A stretch of DNA of 64,000 nt, from contig CM054062.1 of assembly GCA_028641055.1 (NCBI GenBank), forward strand, positions 178,394,726 to 178,458,725, written 5' to 3'. The notes under the pieces are model-generated. The model was not told the DNA's origin, ran no database searches, and saw nothing but the letters and a program-made list of their open reading frames with translations. The stretch comes from Alopecurus myosuroides (taxonomy: Eukaryota; Streptophyta; Magnoliopsida; Poales; Poaceae). Both the position numbers and the translations under genes were made by a program. Below, one piece after another: positions 19,666 to 31,800 of the stretch. The number at the start of each line of letters is the position of its first letter. The stretch's first letter is position 1.

Positions 19666-22052
19666 TCATGACACCACTACTTGAAGCAACATTGTTAGCT
19701 TGTGCGGGTGTGCTACGAGTAGTGTTATCCTAATGACAACACCACCCGAGGCACCATTGTTGGCCTTCTTCTTGCTCTTATTCTTCTTGGCAACATAGCC
19801 AAGACCTTGCTTGCCCACTTGTGGCCTTGGAGCACTCAATTGTGGTCTAGCAACAACCACATGAGGGCTAGGAGCAACCACTTGTGGGGAAGAGGTCACA
19901 ACCTTCTCAACTTGAGGGCCTTTGCCCTTGAGCCTAGCTAGCTCATCCTTCCACCTAGCATTTTCCTCAATAATATTTGCATGATCACAAGAAGAAGTAG
20001 AGGTTCTAGTGTTGTTAAGTTGATTAAGTTGAGTTTGAAGTTGTTCATGCAACTCTTTAAGGGAAGAATGTTGACTCTCCAAAGCTTTGTGAGCCTTGGT
20101 TAGTTTTTCAAACTCCTCGGTTAGTTTACCATGACCAACACCAAACTCAACCTTATCAATTTTAGACTTTTTATATTTAGCAATAGCAAGGTCACGTTCC
20201 TTAGTGATATTAGAAACAAGTTCATTATGTGACTCTTCAATAGATTCAAGTTCCTCCTCAAGAGAAACTCTCCCATCATGCTCTTCTTCAAGAGTCATAG
20301 AGAGGGATGCTATCTCATCCGCATCCCTTCTCTCAATCTCACCTTTCTTCTCAAGAGCTTCATGGGCCTCTCCCAATTGGATCATGAGATGATTGAAGTA
20401 CTTCCTTGTCTCCCCCTGTATGTTAGACATAAAACGTTCCAAGGAGAGAATTTCATTTTCTACTCTAAGACTAACATCATTTTCTAGTTCACTTGGGGTC
20501 TTAGAGTTGGGAGAAGGTGATACCTCCGAAGCCTTAGCCATAAAGCACTTGGCATTTGGGTGAGGATGATTCTCATTGGGGGATTCAAATAGAGATGAAG
20601 ATGATGGAGTAGAAGCAATAGAAAGAGCGCCACTTCACTTGTGGTTTCTTTTTCTTCATCACTAACGGAATCATATTCCTCTTGAGTCACTAGCACAAAC
20701 TTTGTGGGAGACTTCTTGTTGAATGGTTTCTTCTTGAAGTGAGGTTTCTTGTAGTCAACCTTGGACTTGTCCTTGCAAATGAGCTTGCCACCATGGAGTT
20801 CTCTATTTTCATAGGGATACTCCGCAATGAAATGATGCTTATCTTGACAATTTAAGCAAGACCTCACTCGTTGAGTCCCATCATTGCCATAGCGAGACTT
20901 GGTCTTCTCCTCAACGTATTGCTTGGCCTTGGGAGGATTCCTCCAAAACTTTTGCACGGTGAGAGAAATGATATCCTTGAGCACGGGATCATATTCTTGA
21001 TCCTTTAATGGAGCCAACTCCTCACGGCCCTCTTCTTCATACTCAACCTCTCTTGACATAACCTTGGCCTTCAAAGAAACCGATGCCCCTTTGTGCATTC
21101 CTATGGCCCTAGAACGGTTGTCAAGAGCATTCTTGGTTTGCACTTGATAGGAGCACATCTCTTGCATAACTTGGATTGATGTCAAAGAAGCAAAGTCATG
21201 TCTTCCTTGAATGCTCTTCAAGTCTGCGGGCTCAAATGGCATGAGAGAAATCATGTGCTTCCTTTTGATCCAAGCATCATCAATGTACTTGGCACCAACA
21301 TTGGAGAATGCGGTGGCAAGAGTCTTGAGCCTTCGGTACATGTCTTCATGGTTCTCTCCATCATGCATATAGAACCCTTCGGCCTCATTTCTCAAGGCAT
21401 CATACCTATTCCTTTGCATGCTCTCATTGCCCACAAACATGACGACAAGAGCGTCCCATTTTCCTTGGCGGTGGAATATTGTTGAAGATGCGGCATGTGG
21501 TTAGGACCCACGGCTTGTTGAAGAATTGACAAGGCGGTGTAGTTGAGTTGACAATCTACGGCTTCTCTTCTTGTTAGGTTCTTGGGGTCATGAGGCTTGT
21601 ATCCATCACGAGTGACCCTCCAAAGCTCTATACAAGACGAGTTCAAGTGAGTCTCCATGTAATATTGCCATTCACGAAAAGAAAATGCATCAGTTTTAGG
21701 TGGATCTCCCCTAGGAATTATATGAGTATGTGGGACGGGAGGATCGGGAGAATAACGTCCTTTGACGGAGTGATATTCTTCCTCTCCTTCCGTACCCTTC
21801 TTGGTGGAATTTTCGACGGAAGCATTTTTTAGATGGATCACCATCATCCCCTTTTTTGGCGCCCTCCGGATTTTCATCCGGAGGAGATGAGCCGGTGACC
21901 TCCGGTCCTTTGGCTTTCAAGAGTTGCATCAACACTTGACGCAACTGATCGATTTTGGTCTCCATGGATGAGGTCAATGAATTTTTCAACTCATTGAGAT
22001 CATTCATAGAGACCGGCGCCTCGGAACCGGCGGTCTCCATCTCATCGACCAT
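19666..22052 (-). pseudogene. Copia gag with UBN2-like domain, zinc knuckle and coiled coil
   Basis: Starts MVDEMETAGSEAP at 22052. Frames change near 21850 and again near 21440 and 20570. The middle part (FSFREWQYYMETHLNSSCIE, then YRRLKTLATAFSNVGAKYI) matches the UBN2-type gag of plant copia elements. A zinc knuckle at about 20840-20880 reads C-X2-C-X4-H-X4-Y: the final Cys is replaced by Tyr. The last part (20541-19666) is a long predicted coiled coil (IERRDADEIASLSMTLEEE) followed by a Pro/Val/Ser-rich and Lys-rich tail. Gag would form the particle shell; this copy is inactive. Confidence 0.8.
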
Positions 22053-22092
22053 ACTTAACTCTTAGGCGGTTAAGCCCGATAGAAGAGCCGAG

Positions 22093-22104
22093 GCTCTGAT
22101 GCCA
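22093..22104 (-). other. Copia primer binding site (tRNA-iMet)
   Basis: On the minus strand TGGCATCAGAGC lies two bases inside the LTR end. It differs at one position from the usual TGGTATCAGAGC, which pairs with initiator methionine tRNA. Confidence 0.85.
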
Positions 22105-22106
22105 AT

Positions 22107-23351
22107 TGAAAGTATAATATGGGCACCTAGAGGGGGGGTGAATAGGTGCTACGACCACTTTTTATTTTTCTTTCACAATTAGGCTTGACACAAAGGTAAA
22201 TTCTCTAGATGATGCAACTACGGTGAATTTACCTATATGACAAGGATAACAACAATCACAATGCAAGTACAAGTAAAGAGAGAAGGGAACGAGGTAACCG
22301 ATATGAAGCACGCGGAGACATGATGTAATCCCGAGTTCCTCCTTGTTAAGGGAGTACGTCTTGTTGGAGGGGTGTGAGCTCGCCACGAAGGCCTACTCAA
22401 CGCCACAAAGGCCTCACCCTATTCTCCGATGAACCCCGCCACAAAGGCCTAATCCACCTTCCACTATTGATCCCCTTTGAGGCGGTAATCGAATCATTTA
22501 CAAACAACTTGGGGCACACACTCACAACCAAATTGGGGGCTCCCAACAATCTTGAATCACCAAGAGTAGCAAGATGCCTAGGTTCTCCACAAGAGGAAAC
22601 CCTAGGCTAGATCCCTCGAGGTAGAGAGGGGGAAATGAAGAACGGCTCCATGAAGATGTAGATCGGGGCCTTCTCCTTCAATCCTCCAAAGATCTTCGAG
22701 TTTGGTGGGAGGGATTGGGAGTTAATGCGGATTTGGTGAGATCTTAAATGCTTTTGAATGCCAAGGGGAAGAACTTGAGCTCAAGGTGGAAGAGGAGGGG
22801 TATTTATACCCCCTCCTCAAAACTAGCTGTTTTGCAGGAAAACATGTACCGGAATATCCGGTTGGGATATTTACACCGAGTTCGTTGACTTAAACCAGAT
22901 TATATGGTTGCCTCTGAACAATCCAGTACGAATAATCCGGCTAGCTTCTGTCTAGCGCAGACAGCTGAACCCGATATTCCGTCTCCCCCGGAATAATCCG
23001 GTTCACATATGTGCGGTCCAACTCTAGTCCTTAGCCGATTTTCGAGCAGAAACTTCTCAACCGGAATATCTGGTATGGTTTGAATAATCCGGTACAAATA
23101 ATCCGTCTCATCTCTGTCCCAAACTGGATCCAAACCATCCTAACCGGAATATCCGATTTCCCTGAATAATCTGGTTAGAATAATCCGGTTGCTCACTGTC
23201 CCAAATCTCTTAGCCCAATCTTCACCGATCTTTTCGGTGATCGATGTCGATGTTAAGTATAACACCTGCACACTAAACACCTCGATAAATAATGTACTTA
23301 GTATTGTTAACTAGCACACAAAACATCGGGAAAATGAAAAATGCACTTTCA
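22107..23351 (-). repeat. 5' LTR of the copia element (1245 bp)
   Basis: On the minus strand it begins TGAAAGTGCATTT and ends ATACTTTCA, giving matching inverted ends TGAAAGT/ACTTTCA. The primer site follows at two bases. 22840-23200 is a cluster of short repeats of ccggaatatccgg/aataatccggt type. A TATA-like box lies near 22801-22808. The 3' LTR partner is missing. Confidence 0.88.
22792..22816 (-). promoter_or_regulatory. Palindromic TATA region of the copia LTR
   Basis: The centre is tatttata (TATAAATA on the minus strand), with flanks aggagggg and ccccctcct that are inverted copies of each other. It is the only good TATA candidate in the LTR. Confidence 0.5.
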
Positions 23352-23471
23352 TCGACGTACCGAACCTGGGTAAAATCCATGTTCTCGTTTCCAATTCTTC
23401 CACGTCCCCCGCGGTTCTACCAGTAGGCTTATGGCACCCTCGTCCATGATCCTTACTATGATGTATCGATA
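23352..23471 (+). repeat. Remnant of the Tat 5' LTR (last 120 bp)
   Basis: Matches about 59029-59148 of the 3' LTR with a few substitutions. It ends TCGATA where the 3' LTR ends TCGACA, so the terminal CA has mutated to TA. The upstream LTR portion is not found on the far side of the copia and is presumably deleted. Confidence 0.85.
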
Positions 23472-23473
23472 GT

Positions 23474-23490
23474 TGGCGCCCACCGTGGGG
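23474..23490 (+). other. Tat primer binding site
   Basis: TGGCGCCCACCGTGGGG lies two bases after the LTR end. This is the usual primer-site form of many grass Tat-lineage elements. The priming tRNA was not determined. Confidence 0.75.
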
Positions 23491-23609
23491 CCAGCGGCGT
23501 TGGGAGTTATGTTCCGAGCGGGAATACTCGGCGGAATTGGCAGTAGAATCACTGTCGGAAGCCTAGAATTCGACGAAAACGTCGAACGCTCCTCAACAAG
23601 GGATCATAT

Positions 23610-26432
23610 ATGCCGGCACAGAATCATCTGGTAAGTGCATGCGTTTTACTGATTGGATGTGCTAATGTTTTTATTGGTTTAACAGCAGAAGCAATGGGAT
23701 TCTGTGGCGGAAGTAATTTTATCCCACCCGTCCTATGCCCAATAGATGAAGGCTTCAATGCCGGATTCTTCTCAGATTTTCCCTATTCATACATAGGGGC
23801 AGATCAAGCTTCCATAGTTGCATACCACCAAAACACATCTGGATTTGCCGCCTCCTCGGAGATGCCTGCAGACAGATTCCACTTTATGTGTATGGTGCAG
23901 TCTGAGATCGCCGAAAACACGAAAGACGGAAATACCGTGGAAAAGGCAGAAAACCATGACCCCGCAGAAAAGGTGGAAGACCCAAAATTCGTCGATCAAG
24001 CAACAAACTCGGAACCTGAGTCTGTATTAGCAGCCATAGAGGTAGAGCTAGACTCGGCAACTGGATTTGCAGATTCAGATTCCGAAGATGAAGATGAAGA
24101 CGCTTTCGAAAGAAAGGTCAAATTCATGCAAGGTAGTTTCCATGAAGTACTCATGGCAAAACCGACTGGAAATTCGGATGCCGAGGAAGATGAAAACCCC
24201 AAAACGCCTCCGCCAGAAGAAGAGGAAGAGGAAGGCAAAGTTAGTATGACTTCTCCTGACATCAAAGAATTGATTAAGGATGAATCTAACAAAAAGCCTT
24301 CATCTTCCAAGAAGAAAAAGAAGTCCTCTAAGAAGCTGCTATCCAAACTATAGAAGAAAAAGGTGGAGAAATTGGCAGACATTGCCAACCAAAACATGGA
24401 AGTTGGAGGAGGTAGTGGTGTGAAACCTGCGGAGAAGAAAAAGGCTGAAATCCCTGTTCCCCAAATGTCAGAACAGGACGAGATCGATCTAATACAAACC
24501 CCGATCGCACGTAATGAGCCCCCGGAAGTGCTGGAAGCCAGAAGACAAGTTATAATGCGGCAAAAACAACATCTATTCCGAACTCGGGAAAATCTCCTCA
24601 AAATCCAGGCTGATATTAAAATACAGCAGGAAGGAATAGAGGAATACGAAAGAAAGAATAGATCTGGAATTAAACCTACGCAGTTACCCAGAATATAAAA
24701 ACCGGATGAACTGCCAGCAAGAAATAGGTTTGAAAACCCATCTTGGAAAAGGAAGGTCAACAACACTAATGCAAAGGGTGAACACATCTACAAAACTACA
24801 GCCGAAAACGCAGAAGCCGCGTTCTCCATCCTTAATTATGATTTGTACTCCAATGACGAACAACTGCAGGGAGTGTATGCTTTCTTAGGAAAAACATTAC
24901 AACATCAACAATGAGGACAAGCACGGTCAGGCAAGCTACATGATGATTCAGCCTTGTGCAAAACTGCCACGTGCGCCGCTGGAGCACCTGGCCCTGGCGA
25001 ACCCGGAGATTCATGCAATTCTAAGGAAAAGAAGGGAGATCCTAAGACGGACAAGAAAATCCCGGATAACAAAGATGCAACCTCCAGAACAAGATCCCAT
25101 CTTCCGAAAGGCGGAAGTAATACAAAACCCCGTGACAACAAGGAACGGGAGGAGCAAAACCGGAAAGACGGAAAAGTAATGCCGCCTCCGAGACACCCGG
25201 CCGACAAAGCTGGGGGACACGACGATTGTCACAGGCGTGAGAGATCCCGAACCCCTCCAAGGAACAAAGAAAGGCCAAGGAGTAGAACTCCACCTTATTC
25301 CAAAGGATGGGACATCAGAAGAAATAGGGATGATCCCAGAAGAGCGCAGTCACACAACAATGGACTAGAACGGAGCAGATCCCGTTCTGTCCATTCAGCT
25401 GGAAGGTATTCCACGCACGTCGATAAGACAGAAAGATATGATTTATACTTCGGACCAAAATGTTTCACTGACTGGATCCGAAGAATCAGTCTACACTCTA
25501 GCTTTGCCAAAGTCGGTTCAACCTACCAAAAGTATACCGGAAGTACAAACCTGGATACATGGCTTTCAGATTACTATACTGCCGTCCAGATCAACAAAGG
25601 GACAGATTTAGAGGTTGTGAAGTTTCTTCCCCTAATATTGATGGATGGAGCTAGGGATTGGATTAACGGACTTATGTCAAGAACAGTAGACAACTGGGAA
25701 GATATGGCTAGAGTATTTGCTCAACACTTTCGGGATACGTATAAATGCCCTAAGAGTATTAACCAGATGAACCGTTGCATCCAATATGAAGACGAGTCAT
25801 ACGTCGACTTTATCTCAAGTTGGACCGCAATGAAGAATAGTTGTTCTGGAGTAAGTGATGTACAAGCAATGCATGCTTTCATCAATGGCTTGAAACTCGG
25901 CCTTGTACCGTTCATGGTTGGTTCGAAAGAGCACAAATATCTCGGATTTATGCTTACCACCGCCAATAAGCACGCAACGGCTGAAGATGACATCAGTGCG
26001 AGAGGCAGAAATATTGATGCTTTGGTTCAAGCCAAAAAGGCGTCTCGTTCTAATAAGAAGGCTACTCCAGAAGCACAACCAAAACCCAAAGAAGTGAATA
26101 TATCCTTTGGAAAGGATAATGGCAGCAGATGGAAGGGCAAGAACATAGAACCTATCTCCTACTCTAAAGAAGAATGGGAAAAGATTAAGTCGGAAAACTG
26201 TGTCCACCATTCGCACTTCGGGAAGCCTACCCACACAAATGCACAATGCCGGCTTAACAAGAACATGAAAGGCAATGTAGGATCCAGGAATAAAGGAAAG
26301 AATTCCAAAAGGAAATTCAACAAGCAAAAGCCGGAAGCTAAAAAGACGAAAGCGAGTCTGATGATGAAATCCAGGAGCGGCAGCGGAAGCGCGAGCCAAA
26401 ATTCCCGAGAGTTGAAGGAGATTGTAACCTAA
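23610..26432 (+). pseudogene. Tat gypsy gag with three in-frame stops
   Basis: One reading frame of about 940 codons, interrupted at 24351 (TAG), 24696 (TAA) and 24912 (TGA). The first third is acidic (EDEDEDAF, PPPEEEEEEG), followed by a Lys/Ser-rich patch (KKPSSSKKKKKSSKK). An Arg/Ser/Pro-rich basic part follows at 25200-25410 (RERSRTPPRNKERPRSRTPP). The capsid-like retrotransposon gag domain lies at about 25440-25990, with DWINGLMSRTVDNWEDMARV and FINGLKLGL. A degenerate zinc-type Cys/His stretch (CVHHSHFGKPTHTNAQC) is at 26199-26249. The start ATG at 23610 is the first in frame after the primer site. Confidence 0.8.
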
Positions 26433-26552
26433 CTTTCCTGGCAACTCCTTCAGCCAAATAGGCAAAACGAACACTTCGAGAAATCAATGCGGTTGTACCT
26501 CCAACCCCAAAGTACTTGAAGTATTGAAATACGCCAATTACCTGGGATTAGT

Positions 26553-29060
26553 TTGCTCATCCCAATAACATCCCAAAACCTGGCACGAGAAACCTTCGAC
26601 AATCTCCGCACTTACAAAATGAAGTTGAATCCATTAAAGTGTGTATTCGGGGTTCCCTCAGGAAAGCTTATGGGTTTTATCGTTTCTCACAGGGGAATAG
26701 AGGTAAACCCGGAAAAGATCAAAGGAATCTTAAACATCAAAAGGCCTACATGTCTAAAACATGTCCAAAGACTGACGGGTTCTGCAGCCGACGTAAGTAG
26801 GTTCATAAGTCGTCTTGGCGAAAAAGCTCTGCCATTATACAAATTGTTGAAGAAATCCGACAAATTTGAATAGACAAAAGAGGCGGACAAAGCATTGAGC
26901 TAGTTGAACTTTGATGAAAGCTCCGATTTTGGCATCCCCAAAAGAAGAAGAACCCATGTTATTGTATCTTAAAACAACTAATAGGGTTATTAGCGCGGTG
27001 ATAATTGTGGAAAGACGAGCAAAGTATTCCAGATCAACATCTGGTGTATTACGTCGGCGAGGTATTTTGTGAGTCAAAACGAAGGTATCCACATTATCAA
27101 AAGCTGGCATATGGCATATTTTTCGCATCTCGAAAACTTCGTCACTATTTCCAAGGACATTCCATAACAGTGGTAAGCAAAGCACCACTAGGGGATATTA
27201 TAAACAACGCGGACGCAACAGGCAGAGTAGCCAAATGGGGCATTGAACTTGCTGCGTTCGACATTATGTACCAACCCCGGACAACAATCAAATCGCAGGT
27301 GTTGGCAGATTTGCATCTGATTGGACAGAAGCAATGGAAAACACACCAATGCCGGAGTCAGAATATTGGATCATGCATTTTTACGGATCCAAAATGAAAG
27401 AAGGCGCTGGTGCGGGTGTGGTACTCAAATCTCCAGAAGGCGACACAATGGAGTATGTATTACAAATACACTTCAACGCCAACAACAATGTGGCAGAATA
27501 CGAAGCATTGCTTGATGGCTTGCATATTGCAAAAGAAATAGGTGTCAAACACATACTTTGCTATGGTGACTCGGACTTAGTACAACATCAGCTGAACCAG
27601 ACATGGGATCCCAAAATCCCCATAATGGTCGAATATCGGAGAACAGTTGACGAGTTCGCCATTTGCTTCATAGGATTTGAGTTACATCTCGTCAAAAGGG
27701 AAGAAAACTGGAACGCGGACGCTTTAGCCCACATGGGCTCGGAAAGGGTGAAAACTTTGCCGCCTGGTGTATTCGTCCAACATTTGTACGAACCATCAAG
27801 AAAAGGTGGAGATGTTGACTAACCCCTAGTTTCCGAGTCAATAGAAGTTTTGCTCGTTAACCCGGATTGGACAATTCCATACCTTAACTTCTTAGTTGAT
27901 CAGAAGTTCCCAGATGGAGCAGATGAAGTCTTGCAAAGGTAGATAAAACATCGATACAAAGGATACACGACAATCAATGGTTGCATGTATAAACACAGTA
28001 CTATCGGATTTTTTCCGCGATGTATTTCGCCAGAAGAAGGACGAGAAATTCTGCAAGAAATTCATGCCAGAGATTGCGGACATTATGCTCAGTCAAAAAC
28101 ATAGTTAAAAAAGCATTCCATGCTGGATTTTTCTGGCTCACAACCAAAACAGATGCGGAGCACATAGTGAACACATGTGCCGGATGCCAATATTACGCCT
28201 AGCAGACAAATATACCGGCTCAAGCACTCAAGACTATCCCCATAACATGGCCATTTGCGGTCCGGGGGCTAGATATGATGGGGCCATTCAAAACTGCAAG
28301 AGATGGACTTACGCATCTACTCGTTGAAGTGGATAAGTATACCAAGTGGGTGGAGGCAAAACCCATCAAAAAACTTGATGGTGTGACCGCCAGAAATTTC
28401 GTAATTGACGTAGTCATGCTATATGACGTTCCACATAGTATAATCGTGGATAACGGCACAAATTTCTAAATTGGAGAGTTAGCAAAATATTCCTGACAAA
28501 CAAAAATTCGCCTAGATCTTGCATATGTGGCACACCCGCAATCCAATGGCCAGGTTGAACGAATGAATAGTTCAATCCTGCAAGGAATACGCCCAAAACT
28601 CGAAACTCCTCTTCACATAGCAGTTGGAGCATGGGTAGAAGAATTGCCTTCCGTGCTTTGGAGTATTCGAACGACGCCAAATAGATCAACAGGTCAAACG
28701 CCTTTTTTCTTGGTCTATGGTGCAGAAGCAGTGCTTCCTACGGACATGATCCATGATAGCCCAAGAGTGCAGGCATACGATGACTCGGATGCCGAAAGTG
28801 CACGTCAGGATGCCGTCGATATCTTAGAAGAAGAACAAGAACTTGTGTTGCAAATATCCGCCATTTATCAGCAAGGACTACGGCGATATCATAGTCGGAA
28901 AATCAAACATCGATCTTTTAAAGAAGGTGATTTGGTGCTAAGATTGGTAAAGGATAGAAAGCACAAGTTAGCCCCAATCTCGGAAGGACCATTTGTCATT
29001 AGCAAGTCTATGAAAAAATGGATCGTATTACCTTGTAGATATTCGAGATACGGAAGATGA
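26553..29060 (+). pseudogene. Tat gypsy pol remnant: RT C-terminus, RNase H, integrase
   Basis: Protease and the first part of RT, including the catalytic Tyr-X-Asp-Asp, are deleted between about 26440 and 26560. Remaining: the RT thumb/connection (MKLNPLKCVFGVPSGKLMGF) at 26620-26873, a classical RNase H segment at 27005-27300 (ending MYQPRTTIKSQVLADL), and a second archaeal-type RNase H at 27334-27822 (NVAEYEALLDGLHIAKEIG). Integrase begins with a zinc-type C-X2-C block (TCAGCQYYA) near 28180. Core Asp residues follow at 28270 (RGLDMMGPFK) and 28446 (VDNGTNF), then the HPQSNGQVERMN motif with its Glu near 28557. Multiple stops and frameshifts. Nonfunctional. Confidence 0.85.
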
Positions 29061-29762
29061 CCCAAAATATCCGAATCGCAAGAGGAAAAGAAGCATATAT
29101 GTAGAACTAGGAGAGACAAATAGGCCCTGGAGCATCCAGCAGTTACGTCCCTTCTACACTTAGTTCAATTCTATGTAAACATCATTGAGATCATGAAATA
29201 CAGTTGTTGGAAATCCATGCATTTTGTTTTGTTTGATCTGTTCAAAGCATGTTTCCGTCTCATCTATTTGCCAATGATCTTTCAATTTGCTTCAATGTTA
29301 ACCCGAATTTTTTCTGCGTGCTCGGAGTTATAAAAGTGAATGCTTTTTGTCCTAAGGAGGCTTCAGAACCCCAGATTGTGCATGTGTGCCTGCAGTTCAT
29401 ACTTTTCAATTCCTTATTATTCCTAAGTATTATATGATTGTTTGTTGTGTTGGGTCACTTGATTTAGTAAGTAATAGTGCCAAAGTATAATCCATGATTC
29501 TGAGTTTCGACTGATTGGTTACTTAGCGCGGTCACTTGGCGTGAAGATTGCATACTTTTGGAACCACTTTAACACTAAGGAAACTTAAAACATACAAACC
29601 AAAGAACTTAGAAGGAAGGGAATTAAAACTCTGAAAAACTTGCAAAACTTAAATTTACTGCAAAGGATAGAAACTTGTTCATACAAAAGATAGAATGCGT
29701 TACAATTGAGTTTACATTGTAAGAATAGTAATGCACCCTATTTGGCTAATGGCTACGCAGGA
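29061..29762. other. Spacer between Tat pol and antisense ORF
   Basis: Non-coding, AT-rich. No gene, repeat or clear signal found. Such a spacer behind pol is usual in Tat elements. Confidence 0.5.
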
Positions 29763-30917
29763 TCAGTCGGCATCCACAAACTCCTCCTTGTCGTCCTTGT
29801 TTCTATCACTCGGATTCTCCGGAGTTGCTGGAATTTCTTCCTCCGGGTAGAACGTCGAGGTAGAGACCATCCGAGCTATCTTGGAGGCATGCCCCTTGAT
29901 ACACTCGAAAATTTCCGTCCTTTGCGCTTCGTTGTATCCTTGCGGAACACCAGTGGCGATGCGCCAAGACTTGGCGGTGGTGTAATGCATTCTCATCAGC
30001 CCTAGGGCCATGCGTACACCACCGCGGGTGGCAGACTGCACCTAGGATTCACGTTAGTTTGCCACCTCCGCAATAGCTTCCGGGAGCATTCTGGCTTCCG
30101 AGAATTCGTCAGCTTTGTCCGGAATGCACTTATTAATAAGCAACATTCCGGCATTCTTCAGCTCGGTGACGAACATCCCAAAAGCCCGGATACGGTCAAT
30201 CCGAGTAATCAGAGGAGGCCCCTCTGTTAATGAAAATCAGAAAATATTAGACAATCAGAGGGAATAAAAAGAATGCGTTATGCAAAGTGAAAGAAAACTT
30301 GGTGAAAGTTCATAAACTTACCAAGGATCTTGTCCATCTCAGCGCCTTCCTCAAGGCGTTGATGAAGGGCAGTCTCAAGGTCCTGGATGGTCCTCCGGTA
30401 TTTCTCGGCTTGCGAGGAAGCCCGAGACTTAGACAAGCCTAGGGACAGCTCGCTCTCCTCCAGATCCTTCTGAAGCTTTACAGGCATCTTGTAAATCTCA
30501 GAGTTCTCCTTGCGGAGATTCTCGGCGTTGCCGACATCCTCAGCAATTTGCTTGGCCTTGTCCAAAGAAGCTAAGAAGAAAAGGAGACAAATGATTAAAG
30601 CTCGAAAAAAATCGTTAGGAAAAATTCAAAAAATTCAAAATCAAGGAAATTAAAGTATGCTTACCAGCAGTCTCCTTTAGTTGCTTTCGAATCTCGGACA
30701 TTTCCGAGTCCTTCTCGTTCAAAATACCAAGAAGAGATTTCACCTCTTGGTTTTTGATGGTCAGCTTGTCGAAAACTTCCACGTTTATGATTTCGGCAGT
30801 TTGCTGAAAAGCATACAAAGGAAAAGATTTGGTAAAAACAGGCAAGCAAATAAGAAAAGTATTAACACAAAAAAGTATGCTTTTGTATTAATACTTGGGG
30901 GCTAGAGATAATACCTG
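29763..30917 (-). pseudogene. 3' part of the Tat antisense ORF (split by insertion)
   Basis: Minus-strand coding pieces with splice-like borders: 30845-30660 (TAEIINVEVFDKLTIKNQE), 30565-30320 (SLDKAKQIAEDVGNAENLRK and on, heptad-rich), about 30220-30060 (a degraded block), and 30041-29763, ending EEFVDAD. The first two pieces are Glu/Lys/Leu-rich and likely coiled coil. They continue the ORF whose 5' part lies at 56016-58221, beyond the nested array. Function is unknown even for the family. Confidence 0.65.
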
Positions 30918-30922
30918 GCTCA
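30918..30922. other. Left target-site duplication GCTCA
   Basis: GCTCA directly precedes the LTR start TGTAACATCCC and is repeated exactly at 56016-56020. It marks a single integration event for the outer borders of the array. Confidence 0.93.
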
Positions 30923-31757
30923 TGTAACATCCCAAGTATGAAATATCCCTTAGAATGTTTTGTTCCTTGTTTTAATTCAAGTATTGCATCATGTCATCAT
31001 GTTTAATTATTTGTTTGCATTTGTTACTATTTGTTTTGCATCTGTTTTATCTTGTTTTCATAATGAAACATCAAACAAAGTTCAAATGGTTATTTCATAC
31101 TTGCTCTGTTACAAGTTTTGGAATAAAAATAACAAATGAAAACAACCATTTTATTCCATGTTGATCACTCATTAAATTGTTGGTTTAATCAAACCATTAA
31201 TCCAATCAATTAATTCTAAATCACTTCAAATTCAAACCAAATGTATTTCAAATCAGTACCCTTTTGAATCCATGGGATTCACCAAACAAATGTAATCCTT
31301 AATCACATTAATTCTTAGGGGTAACCCTATTAAAAATGTTGTTTTCAATAAGGGTTGCTTAATATTTAAATTCTTTCAAATTTGGTTTCAAAATACAAAC
31401 AGTATTTTAAATGTCAACTTTTTGCAAACCAGTCTTGGAAATTGTCTGCTAATGTTCTAAATATCTTAACCTAATTTTTCTGGAATTTTTCCTAAACAAA
31501 AACCTATCCTTTTCTTCCAATTCTGTTTTCTGCAAAAAAAAAAGTAAAACAGAAAAAGAAAAAAAGGAGAAACGCAGCGCGCGCGGCAGATAACCAGCCC
31601 CAGCCCATCTAAGCTACAGCGCGCGCAGCCTAGCCCGTCTAATCCCTCACTTACCGCTTCAAAGTTTGTGCCATCGTCTGTTCGAAGTACGGCCGCGCAT
31701 CCGTTGCGCCACCGCGACAGTACGGCGATTCCGACGGCTCCCCTCGACGTCCGCGCC

Positions 31758-31800
31758 CTATTTAGCCCCTACCAAACCCTAGGAACGCAACCCTAACCCT
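31758..31800 (+). promoter_or_regulatory. LTR promoter zone: TATA-like box and telobox-like repeats
   Basis: A TATA-like ctatttag at 31758-31765 follows a GC-rich block. Directly downstream are aaaccctagg and ccctaaccct, which resemble the plant telobox (AAACCCTAA) often found near transcription starts. Equivalent sites occur in the other LTRs near 42063 and 52367. Confidence 0.45.

Larger units (their letters stand above)
18340..23351 (-). mobile_element. Truncated Ty1/copia retrotransposon
   Basis: Minus-strand order from high to low coordinate: LTR (22107-23351), primer binding site, gag, protease, GAG-pre-integrase, integrase, then a break at about 18340. Reverse transcriptase, RNase H and the 3' LTR are missing. 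Protease-integrase-RT order and an initiator-Met primer site make it copia. Several frameshifts (near 21850, 20570, 19570 and 18870) show it is dead. Its 5' LTR abuts the 5' LTR remnant of the Tat gypsy at 23352. Confidence 0.88.
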
